The translations under genes were made by a program, and so were the position numbers. A stretch of DNA of 64,000 bases from KACC-23026 sp963829575. Its GTDB lineage: Bacteria > Bacillota > Bacilli > Bacillales > Sporolactobacillaceae. Below, in pieces: positions 40,004 to 49,477 of the stretch. Under the pieces are notes generated by a model. That model was given only the letters and a program-made list of their open reading frames with translations. It ran no database searches and had not been told where the DNA came from. The stretch spans positions 372,001 to 436,000 of the forward strand of contig CAWHJF010000016.1 in the NCBI GenBank assembly GCA_963829575.1, written 5' to 3'. Every line of letters starts with the position of its first letter. Positions within the stretch are counted from its first letter, which is position 1.

Positions 40004-40210
40004 ATGATCAGTTTCTTAATTAGCAAAGAATTCTGGCTGACCACAATTGTGTTAGTCCTTGCTTTCTTGGTTCATAAAGAAGGGATTCTAGCAAATATCA
40101 TTCAAGATGTTGGATTATATGGATGGGCGTATGTGATCTGGAAAATGGAGAAGAATCATAGAATTGTCACGTCTTTGTTCAATGATAATAATGATAAAAA
40201 AAAAGGATGA
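40004..40210 (+). CDS. Small membrane protein, 68 residues
   Basis: One hydrophobic segment (about 10-25), possibly a second weaker one, and a charged Lys/Asn/Asp tail. AAGGTGG lies 8 bases before the ATG. I do not recognise a family. It is alone on the plus strand in this area, which supports a separate gene but gives no clue to function. Confidence 0.5.
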   Translation: MISFLISKEFWLTTIVLVLAFLVHKEGILANIIQDVGLYGWAYVIWKMEKNHRIVTSLFNDNNDKKKG

Positions 40211-40320
40211 GGGCTCAAGCTTTTTTAAAAACAACAAAACCGGTAAATGAGTGGAGTGAACTGGAATCCGATCCGTTTATTTTGGGCTAACTTTCAAGAG
40301 TGAAAAACCCTTAATCACCA

Positions 40321-40360
40321 AAACCGCGCTTCTCTGCACTTGACAGAAAACCGCGGCTTG
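40321..40360. repeat. Dispersed imperfect hairpin
   Basis: AACCGCG with CCGCGG and CTCTG-CACTTGA-CAGA inside. Shares TCTGCACTTGACAG with the perfect hairpin at 49365-49405. Confidence 0.6.
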
Positions 40361-40395
40361 ATCAGTATTATCACAATTTCTATTATTGCCTATAC

Positions 40396-40623
40396 CTAAT
40401 TCGTTGGATCATCCCTTTTTCCAGGTGTCTCTTTCATCTTCCATATTTGCACGGCGGAGTATGCCGTGTAAAGAACTACAAAAATCATGCACCCATAAAA
40501 AATGAGACTTAACGACGACCACATTTGTCCTTTTTGTCGATCTTGAAACATGGCTTGAACGAGCCATGCGAAACACGTTATAGAGGTCAAGGCATATAAG
40601 CGCATTTTTGCTATATCGTTCAT
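40396..40623 (-). CDS. Small membrane protein, 75 residues
   Basis: Two predicted membrane helices (about 8-24 and 37-57) with a charged loop, and a Lys/Asp-rich tail. The start at 40623 is chosen because GAGGGAG sits just upstream; the frame extends 7 codons further without a site. Family unknown. Confidence 0.5.
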   Translation of the reverse strand: MNDIAKMRLYALTSITCFAWLVQAMFQDRQKGQMWSSLSLIFYGCMIFVVLYTAYSAVQIWKMKETPGKRDDPTN

Positions 40624-40785
40624 TCTTCTCCCTCTTCCCCACAAATTTTTTCATTCAGGAATTCGCCTTATTTTTCAGGCTATCTATTTAAACGGCTTGA
40701 TCGTCAATAATCGATGGACCATCTAATCTTTGCTCGCGTCTCAGTTTAGATCAACTTTCCATACCTAGCCCCATTCGCTCATCTA

Positions 40786-42009
40786 TTAGTGCTTTCTTAG
40801 CTTGGACATGATGTCGACCCCAACGGCTAGGAGTAACACAAGACCTTTAATGGTTTGAATTAATGCGGAATCCACGCCCATAATCGAGAGCCCTTGGTTA
40901 ATAACCCCCATAACTACTGCACCAACAACAACACCTGGAACCGTTCCAATACCGCCTGTAACAGCAGTACCACCTACAAAACAGGCCGCAATCGCATCGA
41001 GCTCGAAAGACGTACCCGTTGCAGCGGATGCGGAACTCAAACGAGAAAGCATCGCAATAGCCGCAACAGCGGAAAGAAATCCCATGTGAATGAACAGTGA
41101 AAAATCGACACGACGCGTGTTAATACCCGAAAGACGTGCTGCTCGACGGTTTCCACCAACTGCATAGACGCGACGCCCAAAAACCGTACGAGTCAAAATA
41201 TAGTTGTAAACAAAAACAAGAACGCCAACGATGACCAACATAATTGGAATACCACCTCGATTGGCATTTCCAGAAGAGGCAAACTCAAATGTAAGAGCCC
41301 CGATGACGACTGTAGCAATCGCAATCTTAACCCAAGTTACGAGCATAGGCTCCGGGGTCAAGCCCACTTTAGAAACTTTGATCCGCTTATTAAGTTGAGT
41401 CCACGCATAAGCGACAATCGCAAGGAGTCCAACAACAATACTCAAACCATCAAATGGTCCCCAAAACCCCAAAATATTTGGAAGATAGTTCGCAGCAATG
41501 GCATTAAATGACGTATTGTTGACTGGCACAGAGGCATTAATCATCGTGGTTGCAAGACCTCTGAAGATCAGCATGCCTGCCAAAGTGGTAATGAACCCTG
41601 GAATTCCAACAAAAGCAACCCAGAACCCTTGCCAAACGCCCACGAGAAGGCCAATAAGCAACCCTGCAAGAATGGCTACGAACCAATTAAAATGAGCATT
41701 CTGCATAAGTAAAGCGACGCAACCCCCAATAAAGCCTACTAAGGAACCTACCGACAAATCAATATGAGTGGCAATGATGACCATAACCATACCAACTGCA
41801 AGAATGATGACGTAAGCATTTTGCTGAACTAATTGAACAATTGTATTTGGCTGGAGTAAAAGTCCTTTTGTCAGAATTTCAAATACAATAATGATTACGA
41901 TGAGCGCACCAACAATTCCGTATTGGCGGGCATTAGAAGCAAAAGAAGCTAACACGGATCCTCTTTTTACATTTTCTTTATTCTGAGGTGTTAAAGATTC
42001 TGAACTCAT
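40786..42009 (-). CDS. xylH: Sugar ABC transporter permease (XylH/GguB type)
   Basis: 407 residues with about ten membrane helices. The conserved segment IDLSVGSLVGFIGGCVALL and the late GGTAVTGGIGTVPGVVVGA loop define the CUT2 sugar permeases. The start overlaps the ATPase stop by 4 bases. Third gene of a substrate-binding/ATPase/permease operon for a pentose or related monosaccharide. The symbol rests on the gene order and the upstream XylFII-LytS-YesN-like module; ChvE/GguAB-type sugars such as arabinose or galactose are equally possible. Confidence 0.85.
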   Translation of the reverse strand: MSSESLTPQNKENVKRGSVLASFASNARQYGIVGALIVIIIVFEILTKGLLLQPNTIVQLVQQNAYVIILAVGMVMVIIATHIDLSVGSLVGFIGGCVALLMQNAHFNWFVAILAGLLIGLLVGVWQGFWVAFVGIPGFITTLAGMLIFRGLATTMINASVPVNNTSFNAIAANYLPNILGFWGPFDGLSIVVGLLAIVAYAWTQLNKRIKVSKVGLTPEPMLVTWVKIAIATVVIGALTFEFASSGNANRGGIPIMLVIVGVLVFVYNYILTRTVFGRRVYAVGGNRRAARLSGINTRRVDFSLFIHMGFLSAVAAIAMLSRLSSASAATGTSFELDAIAACFVGGTAVTGGIGTVPGVVVGAVVMGVINQGLSIMGVDSALIQTIKGLVLLLAVGVDIMSKLRKH

Positions 42010-43571
42010 GATTCTCCTACCTTCTTTAACTGATTCTTTTCTTGAGTCATACCCTTCATGAGAAACTCCTGAGTGAAATTTGTCTTTGGAACGTCGTCCG
42101 TGACGACACCTTGACTGACCGTATAAATACGATCACAAATCCCAATAAGCTCAGGAAGCTCAGATGAAATCACAATGACTGCCTTACCTTCATCAGCAAG
42201 TTGATCAATAATTTCATAAATTTCGTATTTCGCACCAACATCAATACCACGTGTGGGCTCATCAAGAATCAAAATATCTGGATTCGAAATCACCCATTTG
42301 GATAAAACGACCTTCTGTTGGTTTCCACCTGATAGATTCGATACTTTTTCTTCAATGTGTGGCGTTTTGATATTGAAGTCCTTGCGATACTTTTCAACAG
42401 CAACACGTTCAACGCCGTCATCCATGACACCATGCTTTGAGTGCTTGATGAGGGACGCTAGCGACGCATTTTCTCGAATATTTTGCAAGAGATTGAGACC
42501 ATATCCTTTGCGATCTTCAGTGGCATAGGCAATGCCTGCTTCTATCGCCTTCTGGACGGTCGAGGTGTCCTTCTCTTTGCCATGCACATAGACTTTTCCA
42601 GACACACCCGAACCATAAGTACGTCCAAAGAGGCTCATCGCCATTTCTGTGCGACCTGCTCCCATGAGTCCAGCAAGTCCAACGATTTCACCTGCACGCG
42701 CATAGATATTGGCATGATCCACAATCACACGTTGCTGATAAAGTGGATGATGGACGGTCCAATTCTCCACACGAAAGATTTCGTCCCCAATATTGGAAAC
42801 GTGCTTGGGATAAAGATTGGTCAGTTCGCGCCCCACCATTTTATGAATCAATTCATCCTGATCAAGTGGATGCTTTTTTGAATTCGTCATCCGACCAACC
42901 GTGGAACCATCGCGAATAATCGTCACATTGTCGGCAATGGCTTCAATTTCATTCAACTTGTGAGAAATAATAACCGATGTCACGCCTTGGTTATCTCGTA
43001 AATCACGAATAATTTGCAGTAAATGAGCCGAATCTTCATCATTCAACGCTGCAGTAGGCTCATCGAGTAACAGAAGTTTTACTTTTTTCGATAAAGCTTT
43101 TGCAATTTCCACAAGTTGCTGCTTACCCACACCAATATCATTAATCTTAGTGTCAGGATCTTCACGAAGCCCAACTTGTTGCATCACCTTAACGGCAGCA
43201 GCACGAGTCACTTCCCAATCAATCACGCCATTCTTCTGACGCTCGTTACCGATAAATATATTCTCAGCAATTGAAAGATATGGAATCAATGCTAACTCTT
43301 GCTGAATGACGACAATGCCTAGTTTTTCAGAATCTGAGATTTTTTTAAAATTGCATTCTTTACCATCATAAAAAATGTTACCTGAGTAAGTACCATATGG
43401 ATATACACCTGACAGGATATTCATCAATGTCGACTTTCCAGCACCGTTCTCACCACAAATGGCATGGATTTCACCACGAACAATCTCTAAATTGACATTT
43501 GTAAGAGCTTTAACAGGACCGAATGTTTTAGTGATGGTTTGCATCTGTAAAATCATTTGGGAATTTGACAT
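42006..43571 (-). CDS. xylG: Sugar ABC transporter ATP-binding protein (XylG/GguA type)
   Basis: 521 residues with two ATPase halves, the CUT2 layout. First half: Walker A GENGAGKST and LLLDEPTAALN. Second half: GLMGAGRTE, a degenerate Walker A typical of these proteins, then LSGGNQQKV and LILDEPTRGIDVG. Energises monosaccharide import. A hairpin in the 124-base gap upstream (43649-43676) may lower its expression relative to the binding protein. Confidence 0.93.
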   Translation of the reverse strand: MSNSQMILQMQTITKTFGPVKALTNVNLEIVRGEIHAICGENGAGKSTLMNILSGVYPYGTYSGNIFYDGKECNFKKISDSEKLGIVVIQQELALIPYLSIAENIFIGNERQKNGVIDWEVTRAAAVKVMQQVGLREDPDTKINDIGVGKQQLVEIAKALSKKVKLLLLDEPTAALNDEDSAHLLQIIRDLRDNQGVTSVIISHKLNEIEAIADNVTIIRDGSTVGRMTNSKKHPLDQDELIHKMVGRELTNLYPKHVSNIGDEIFRVENWTVHHPLYQQRVIVDHANIYARAGEIVGLAGLMGAGRTEMAMSLFGRTYGSGVSGKVYVHGKEKDTSTVQKAIEAGIAYATEDRKGYGLNLLQNIRENASLASLIKHSKHGVMDDGVERVAVEKYRKDFNIKTPHIEEKVSNLSGGNQQKVVLSKWVISNPDILILDEPTRGIDVGAKYEIYEIIDQLADEGKAVIVISSELPELIGICDRIYTVSQGVVTDDVPKTNFTQEFLMKGMTQEKNQLKKVGES

Positions 43572-43648
43572 ATTACACTCCTCGTTTGCGTTGGCTCATC
43601 GCTCGCAAGTTCTCAAGATTTAAATAAACAACGACTGGTAATCTTATA

Positions 43649-43676
43649 GCGACTTGCAAGTCTGTTCGCAAGTCGC
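43649..43676 (-). promoter_or_regulatory. Intercistronic hairpin after the binding-protein gene
   Basis: GCGACTTGC pairs with GCAAGTCGC. No T-run follows, so it is more likely an mRNA-stabilising or partial attenuation structure than a full terminator. Confidence 0.55.
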
Positions 43677-43695
43677 CATAAAATCTTCCATTTAC

Positions 43696-44910
43696 TTATT
43701 TAATAATCGGAGCCGCGATATCTTTCTGATATTGTGATTCGGTGATGAATCCAACCTTAACTTCATAGTGTAAATCTTTTTGGTCACCTGTTGGGTTCTT
43801 AACTAATTCATCAGACTTCAACAACCAAGTTGGAACGTCTTTCTTACCATTGTTCATAGGCGCATCGGTTGATTTCGGTGTCTTGCCATCCGCAACCTGG
43901 GTCAAGATTGACGTGGTCTGATCAGCAAGTAGGGCAACATTCTTGAAGACCGTCTCTGCCTGTGCACCGAACGTGATGTTAGTGATCCCGATATCCATAC
44001 CATCCTGGCCGGTGATGATTGGCCATGCGGATTTGTTCTGTGGATTTGAAGGATCGAATGGAATCGTCGGAGACATATCAGGACGTGCACTCTTGATTGA
44101 CTTCATAACACCAAGTGAGATGGCATCATATGGAGAAAGGACAGCGGCAAGTGGCTTTTGTCCAAGCTTGGTCATAAAAGCATCCATTTGCTTTTGTGCT
44201 TGACTTTGATCCCATGCGTGAACCGAAATCTTCTTCCAATCTGCATCCGTCGTGTCTTTGGTTATAAGACCTGAAGGATCCACCAACTGCCCTGACTGGA
44301 AGTATGGTTTTAGCAAATCCCAAGCCCCTTTGAAGAAGTAGGGTGCATTGTTATCATCATCAGAACCCGCAAAGAGTGCAATGTTAAGAGGTGTCGTCTT
44401 ACCACCATTCCCCTTCAAATCAAGCTTATCGATAATCGTATTTGCCTCAAGGATACCCGTGCGTTCAAGATTGAACGTCACATAATAATTGACGGCTTTG
44501 GTATTCATTACTAGCCGATCATAAGAAACGACAACGTCGCCTTGTGATTCTGCCTGCTCAACAGCCGGCCCAACAGCGGTACCATCCACCGCTGCAACGA
44601 CAATGGCTTTTGCACCAGCAGAAACCAGATTGTTAATATCATCGGACTGCTGTGAGGGTCTGTTATTTGCATACAAGAGCTTAGTCTTGAATCCTGCTTT
44701 TTGAAGATCCTTAACCAGATTGGCACCATCCACGTTCCAACGCTGATCAGCTTTGGTAGGCATTGAGATCCCAACCAAATCCCCTTTTTTAAGCGTGTTA
44801 CTTTTTGATGGTGATGCTGAAGTCCCACGGGTAGAGCTGCCACAAGCTGTCAACATTGCAACACTAGCTAGTGTTATAACAGCCATCTTTGCTAACTTTT
44901 TAAGATTCAA
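43696..44910 (-). CDS. xylF: Sugar ABC transporter substrate-binding lipoprotein (XylF/ChvE type)
   Basis: 404 residues from a TTG at 44910, with AGGGGGA 8 bases upstream. That start gives a compact lipoprotein signal peptide with lipobox LTAC, Cys at about residue 24; the longer frame to 44973 would place 21 charged residues before it. The mature part has the periplasmic-binding fold of the ChvE/XylF group (GAKAIVVAAVDGTAV, LAAVLSPYDAISLG, ITGQDGMD). Captures a monosaccharide outside the cell for the downstream ATPase and permease. Confidence 0.9.
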   Translation of the reverse strand: MNLKKLAKMAVITLASVAMLTACGSSTRGTSASPSKSNTLKKGDLVGISMPTKADQRWNVDGANLVKDLQKAGFKTKLLYANNRPSQQSDDINNLVSAGAKAIVVAAVDGTAVGPAVEQAESQGDVVVSYDRLVMNTKAVNYYVTFNLERTGILEANTIIDKLDLKGNGGKTTPLNIALFAGSDDDNNAPYFFKGAWDLLKPYFQSGQLVDPSGLITKDTTDADWKKISVHAWDQSQAQKQMDAFMTKLGQKPLAAVLSPYDAISLGVMKSIKSARPDMSPTIPFDPSNPQNKSAWPIITGQDGMDIGITNITFGAQAETVFKNVALLADQTTSILTQVADGKTPKSTDAPMNNGKKDVPTWLLKSDELVKNPTGDQKDLHYEVKVGFITESQYQKDIAAPIIK

Positions 44911-44950
44911 TTTAAATGTCCCCCTTTTTTGTTTACATTTAACATTCAAA

Positions 44951-44999
44951 TGAAAACGTTTAACTTTCCTCATCCTTAATTCTAATGAAAGCGGTTTTT
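44951..44999. promoter_or_regulatory. Two cre-like sites before the sugar ABC operon
   Basis: TGAAAACGTTTAAC (44951-44964) and TGAAAGCGGTTTTT (44986-44999) each match the cre consensus at 12 of 14 positions. A -10-like TAGAAT without a good -35 lies nearby, which fits activation by the YesN-type regulator. Confidence 0.4.
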
Positions 45000-45075
45000 T
45001 TAGTCTTTAAAATAAATTGCAGTTTTTTATACTTTTTTTACTTTTTAAAATTAATTAAAGAAGAACCTAAGAAAA

Positions 45076-45146
45076 AAGGGTCTGACTCCCTCATTTTTAT
45101 ATTTAGACCGAGATCTAAATATGGTGTTTTGAGGGGTCTGACCCTT
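45076..45146 (-). terminator. Nested inverted repeat downstream of the yesN-like gene
   Basis: Inner perfect stem ATATTTAGA/TCTAAATAT (45099-45122) is flanked by AAGGGTCTGACTCCCTC and GAGGGGTCTGACCCTT, an imperfect outer repeat. On the minus strand TTTTTTC follows. Probably terminates the regulator operon; it also resembles a tiny mobile inverted-repeat element. Confidence 0.6.
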
Positions 45147-45181
45147 GCTTCTTGTTCAGCCTTTTATAAAAAAATAGTGAA

Positions 45182-46408
45182 CTAATTCATTTCATCTAGG
45201 TTCCTTTCAAATGCAACACCATTTCTGTATTGCAAGGGAGAAACACCCGTGATTTTTTTGAAAACGGTACTGAAATAATGCTGAGTATCATAGCCTACAT
45301 GTTCTGCAATTTCCAGTACGGTGGATTCCGTTGAATTTAACAATTGAATGGCTCGATTGATTCGAAACTGGGTGACTAACGTGATGAATGAAACTCCTAA
45401 TTCTTGTTTCATTACCCGACTCAAATAACCTGGGGAAACTTGAAGCTTTTGGGCTACCCAATCCAATGATAAATTTCTGCTCTCATAATTTTGCCTTATT
45501 AATTGTCGGGCTCTTCTCACGAGAGGTGATACTTGTGAGTCCTTGTATACTTGAACACGGCATTCTTGAAAAGTAGCTTCCAGATCGGTTAGACGTTTAT
45601 CCGTTAAATTCTCAAAATGGGCATTGACGTTCAGTTTTAAAAATTCCTGTGCAACTGTTTCAATTTTATAAATCTCATCTGTTACGTGCTCCCATAAACA
45701 CACCACAATACTGTCTCCGGTTTCTCGAAAGTTTAAATAAGCTTTTCCTTTAAACAACTCAGAAATAATATTGTCCAATGCAAAAAGAAACAATTGACGA
45801 TCATTTTTTTTCAACACAGAATCGACATTATATTCCGGCCATCGAATGATTCCTAATTGTTTAGGACACGTTACCGGAAGATGCAGAAACTCTAATTGAT
45901 CCACAATCTCTTCTTCCGATAAATTTCCACGTATCCATTCTAATCCAAATCGTTCGCGTAAAAGAGCAAGATTCTTAGAAATCTGCTCATTGGCAATCTT
46001 TAAATACGCTTCATTTTTTGTTGTTGTGTCTAATCCCTTCTCGACTTTCTTCAAGACACTCTTAAGTTGATCCGGATTCGTCGGTTTTAAGAGATATTCC
46101 TCTACATTCATTCGGATCGCTTCCTGAGCATAGGGAAACTCATCATGCCCCGTAATAATAACGACTTTGCAAGTTGGTATCTGTTCACGGATACGCTTAA
46201 TAAGTGTCATTCCATTCATGATTGGCATATTTAAATCCACAAGAAGAATATCAATCCTGTGCGCCAAGCAGAGTTCCAGCGCCTCTTCTCCATCTTCCGC
46301 TTCCCCTACAACCGTCATATTCATTGTTTCCCAATCTACAGAATCTCGAATCCCTTCGCGAATAATTGGCTCATCATCTGCAATTAAAACCTTCCAGACC
46401 TGCTTCAT
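45182..46408 (-). CDS. YesN-like response regulator with AraC DNA-binding domain
   Basis: 408 residues from the ATG at 46408 (AGGAGG 9 bases upstream). Receiver: ADDEP, phosphoacceptor Asp in LLVDLNMPIMNG and Lys in LLKPTNPDQ. A middle linker of about 160 residues is followed by a C-terminal AraC-type double helix-turn-helix (SLDWVAQKLQVSPGYLSRVM and VLEIAEHVGYDTQHYFSTVF). The start overlaps the kinase stop, so kinase and regulator are coupled. Likely activates the sugar ABC operon just downstream. Confidence 0.9.
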   Translation of the reverse strand: MKQVWKVLIADDEPIIREGIRDSVDWETMNMTVVGEAEDGEEALELCLAHRIDILLVDLNMPIMNGMTLIKRIREQIPTCKVVIITGHDEFPYAQEAIRMNVEEYLLKPTNPDQLKSVLKKVEKGLDTTTKNEAYLKIANEQISKNLALLRERFGLEWIRGNLSEEEIVDQLEFLHLPVTCPKQLGIIRWPEYNVDSVLKKNDRQLFLFALDNIISELFKGKAYLNFRETGDSIVVCLWEHVTDEIYKIETVAQEFLKLNVNAHFENLTDKRLTDLEATFQECRVQVYKDSQVSPLVRRARQLIRQNYESRNLSLDWVAQKLQVSPGYLSRVMKQELGVSFITLVTQFRINRAIQLLNSTESTVLEIAEHVGYDTQHYFSTVFKKITGVSPLQYRNGVAFERNLDEMN

Positions 46409-48267
46409 TCCAAATGTCCTCCTTTGCTCTTGTTTTCGAGCCATGGATGAACAACTAAAACTTTTGTACCGATTCCCTCTTGACTCTCAATTCGTAATCC
46501 AAATGGTGTTCCAAAATGTAAATGTAATCTTGCCTGTACATTGACGATCCCATACCCGCTTAATGCTTCTTCATTCTCATTAATTCCCATGGCTTTTTCT
46601 AGATCACCTTGCAACCGTTTTAGTTTTTCAGGACTCATACCCTTCCCATTATCTTCAACTTGAAGGATCAGAACGTCTCTTTCTTTATAGGCTGAAATCT
46701 GAATAAATCCAGGACCTCTTCGTTCTTTAATACCATGGTAGATGGCATTTTCGACGATAGGCTGAAGAACAATCTTCAAAACATTGGTATGACTGACTTC
46801 TGGGTCGACATGAATGGCGTACTGTAATTTATCTTGATATCTTGTTTTCTGGATCTTTAAATAACTTCGGATATGCTCAATTTCGTTAGCGAGAGGCACA
46901 CTATCATGTCCTTTACTTAATCCTAATCTAAATAATTTAGATAAAGCATCCACAACCTCTGCCACATCGTCTGCTCCCCGTTTCCGAGCCATCCAGTGGA
47001 TCGTATCAAGTGTGTTGTACAAAAAATGGGGTTTGATATGGGCTTGTAAACTCTTTAATTCCGCTTCTCTTTTTAATCGGCTTTGCTCTTCAGAGAATCT
47101 CATCCATCTTTTAATTTCTCCCAGCATTTTATGATATCTCTGACCCAGTAAGCCGATTTCATCTTTTCGATTTTCCCAATGGCTGTCTCCTAAACTTCCA
47201 GATTCCACATTTTTCATATAGGACATCAATTCATAGATGGGTTTTGAAAGACTATAGGCTAATAGTAATGAAGCGGTTAACCCCAAAACGATCACAATAT
47301 AAACAAACGTAATCAAGTAAAAATGAATTTTCTTTAAAATGAATGCCGAATCCATCTTTGGAAAGACACCAATTGTTAACCAGTCCGTATAAGGTGACTT
47401 TTGATAGATGAACTCCAAATTTTGTCCTTGGATGCGTTTTGAAAAATCTCCGGAGCTGCTTGAACCAAACCAGGATAGCGGAATATGGGAAATAACAGGG
47501 TTAGATGGGGAATAGATCGTATCCCCTTGTTTGTCTAAAACCATTAAATACCCGGTCTTTCCAAGATGAATATCTTTAACCGTTTCGGCAATGACCCTTA
47601 AATCCAATTCAATCATCACGACCCCTAATAACTGTTGTGTATTCGGATCAATAATCGAGCGCACCACCATCACCAAATCACTATTTTGATAATTAACTAA
47701 GCTCTTTACATCATTGTTCTTGGGATGTCCAATAATTTCAAAAATCCCACCATTATTTTTTGCTTCTTGATACCATGATTCTGTCGTTAAATGGACACCC
47801 GAATCCTTATATAATTCATTACTAATATATTCACCATCATTCTTTATCACCATTATGCCTGCAACTTCTGGATAAAGAGTTGGAAACTGTTCTAAGTCTT
47901 TTCGGATTCCATAAAAATCATTATTTAAATCAGTGGGGCTGGTTTTATGATCATTTAAAAAGCTTTGAATTTTTGAATCTGACGCAATGAAATAGGTGAC
48001 ATTCTGCATATCGTCCATATAAAATTCAAGAGATCGATTCACCTTACCGATCAATTGCATCGTATCATTATTAATCTGTGTATCCACAATTCGATTTGTC
48101 GTTAATTCAATAAGCGTCCCCAACCCTATTGCTGGGAAGATACTTATTAATAAAAAGAAAATGATTAACTTATAACGAATCGGCAAATTATTTAATTTTA
48201 AAGAACTTAATTTTTGCAACCCGATCAATCCGATCCCTATATTACTTTGTATAAAATTTATCAACAT
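46405..48267 (-). CDS. Sensor histidine kinase, YesM/LytS-like
   Basis: About 620 residues. Two membrane segments (near 40-60 and 310-335) flank a large extracellular sensor domain of the dCache type; then HAMP, and a His-kinase domain with phosphoacceptor His in KPHFLYNTLDTIHW and ATPase motifs NAIYHGI and DNGKGMS. The exact start is unclear: the frame is open to 48336, the ATG at 48267 overlaps the upstream gene by 26 bases, and weak TTG candidates lie around 48200-48230. It probably pairs at the membrane with the sugar-binding protein encoded just upstream. Confidence 0.85.
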   Translation of the reverse strand: MLINFIQSNIGIGLIGLQKLSSLKLNNLPIRYKLIIFFLLISIFPAIGLGTLIELTTNRIVDTQINNDTMQLIGKVNRSLEFYMDDMQNVTYFIASDSKIQSFLNDHKTSPTDLNNDFYGIRKDLEQFPTLYPEVAGIMVIKNDGEYISNELYKDSGVHLTTESWYQEAKNNGGIFEIIGHPKNNDVKSLVNYQNSDLVMVVRSIIDPNTQQLLGVVMIELDLRVIAETVKDIHLGKTGYLMVLDKQGDTIYSPSNPVISHIPLSWFGSSSSGDFSKRIQGQNLEFIYQKSPYTDWLTIGVFPKMDSAFILKKIHFYLITFVYIVIVLGLTASLLLAYSLSKPIYELMSYMKNVESGSLGDSHWENRKDEIGLLGQRYHKMLGEIKRWMRFSEEQSRLKREAELKSLQAHIKPHFLYNTLDTIHWMARKRGADDVAEVVDALSKLFRLGLSKGHDSVPLANEIEHIRSYLKIQKTRYQDKLQYAIHVDPEVSHTNVLKIVLQPIVENAIYHGIKERRGPGFIQISAYKERDVLILQVEDNGKGMSPEKLKRLQGDLEKAMGINENEEALSGYGIVNVQARLHLHFGTPFGLRIESQEGIGTKVLVVHPWLENKSKGGHLE

Positions 48268-49252
48268 TTGCTTTTGTGACAACCGTAATCCCTGTATCCA
48301 CATAGGGTGGTACTGAGGTCGTGGAAATTGTTTCATTACTGCTCGATTTGATTAATCCATGTTTCATTTGAAACAAAAATTGCAACGCCCAATAGCCCAT
48401 ATCCCAGGTCCCCTGAGCTAACGTTGCCGAAATGGTGCCATTCTTAACCATATCCAATGTCCCTTTATCCGTATCAAAACTAATAATTTTAACCCGAGAC
48501 TTTGGGGCCTTATCTTCTTTGGCTTCGGCTATACCGAGACCCCCATTGGCTTCAGTAGCAAAAATCCCTGATATATTGGGGTATTTTTTAAAAATACTCA
48601 TCGCGGCTTTTTTTGATGCCAGTTGATCGCCTTTACCATTTAAGACAGCTGCCACATGAATATGAGGATAATTTGATGTAATGGTATCAATAAAACCGCT
48701 TGTCCGTTCTTCGTGATTTTGCTGGTTCGGTGATGTGATGACGGCAACATCGCCCTTCTCATTGATTAACTCCGCCATTTTGTCCGCCGCTATTTTTCCT
48801 GCATTATAATTATTTGTACCTAGAAATGAATACGCTCTACTTCCGGTGACCCCCGAATCAAACGTCACAACAGGTATTCCCTCTTGAATGGCTTTATCAA
48901 TCACATTGGTTAGAGCTTTTGAATTAATCGCAGATACCGCAATTCCTGCGGGATGTTCACTAATTACCTGTTCCATTACAGTGGTTTCTTCATGCACATC
49001 CCGCTGCATAGCGCCGCGATATTCAACCGAAACATTTAAAAGACTCGCTGAATCTTCAAACCCTTTAAAACCATTCTTCCAATAATCCATTCCAGATTGA
49101 AAGGTTACCATCACATATTTTTCATTAATTTTCCCTTTTAAACCGGACTCGATCCATTTACTAGAGGCGGTACTATTAGTAGCTTTATAGTGTATGAAAA
49201 AAGCAAGATATAAAGCAATTAACATTCCATAAACCAAAAGGATTTTTTTCAT
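48242..49252 (-). CDS. Membrane-anchored sugar-binding sensor protein (XylFII-like)
   Basis: 336 residues from the ATG at 49252 with GAGGTGAG upstream. An uncleaved N-terminal anchor (about 4-22, no lipobox cysteine) precedes a type I periplasmic-binding domain (VTFQSGMDYWKNGFKGF, VTFDSGVTGSRAYSFLGTNN, ISGIFATEANGGLGIAEA). In clostridia, XylFII of this kind is not a transport protein but the D-xylose sensor of a LytS/YesN pair. Gene order sensor-kinase-regulator followed by the ABC operon reproduces that arrangement. The sugar is not proven. Confidence 0.85.
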   Translation of the reverse strand: MKKILLVYGMLIALYLAFFIHYKATNSTASSKWIESGLKGKINEKYVMVTFQSGMDYWKNGFKGFEDSASLLNVSVEYRGAMQRDVHEETTVMEQVISEHPAGIAVSAINSKALTNVIDKAIQEGIPVVTFDSGVTGSRAYSFLGTNNYNAGKIAADKMAELINEKGDVAVITSPNQQNHEERTSGFIDTITSNYPHIHVAAVLNGKGDQLASKKAAMSIFKKYPNISGIFATEANGGLGIAEAKEDKAPKSRVKIISFDTDKGTLDMVKNGTISATLAQGTWDMGYWALQFLFQMKHGLIKSSSNETISTTSVPPYVDTGITVVTKANVDKFYTK

Positions 49253-49289
49253 CACACTCACCTCGAATTTACAAAAATTTATAAATTAA

Positions 49290-49326
49290 ATAATACTTTA
49301 GAATGACATGAATGTAAACGCTAACA
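49290..49326 (-). promoter_or_regulatory. Promoter and perfect cre site of the sensor operon
   Basis: -35 TTTACA (49313-49318), 17-base spacer, -10 TATTAT (49290-49295). TGTTAGCGTTTACA on the minus strand (49313-49326) matches the cre consensus at all positions and overlaps the -35 box, so CcpA repression is likely. Confidence 0.8.
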
Positions 49327-49362
49327 AACCGCGAGATGATCTAGATGAGTTGACATTACACC

Positions 49363-49407
49363 AAAAAACCGCAACCCTCTGCACTTGACAGAGGGTTGCG
49401 GTTTTAT
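49363..49407. terminator. Perfect bidirectional terminator hairpin
   Basis: AAAACCGCAACCCTCTG pairs over 17 bases with CAGAGGGTTGCGGTTTT around a 7-base loop; A and T runs flank it. It follows the arabinofuranosidase remnant and shares its loop region with the hairpin at 40321-40360. Confidence 0.85.
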
Positions 49408-49477
49408 AGGTAGAATGGCGGGATTCCGAACACTCCCACAAAGTAGTGGGGGTCTAGCCTACTTGTGAATATGTAAA

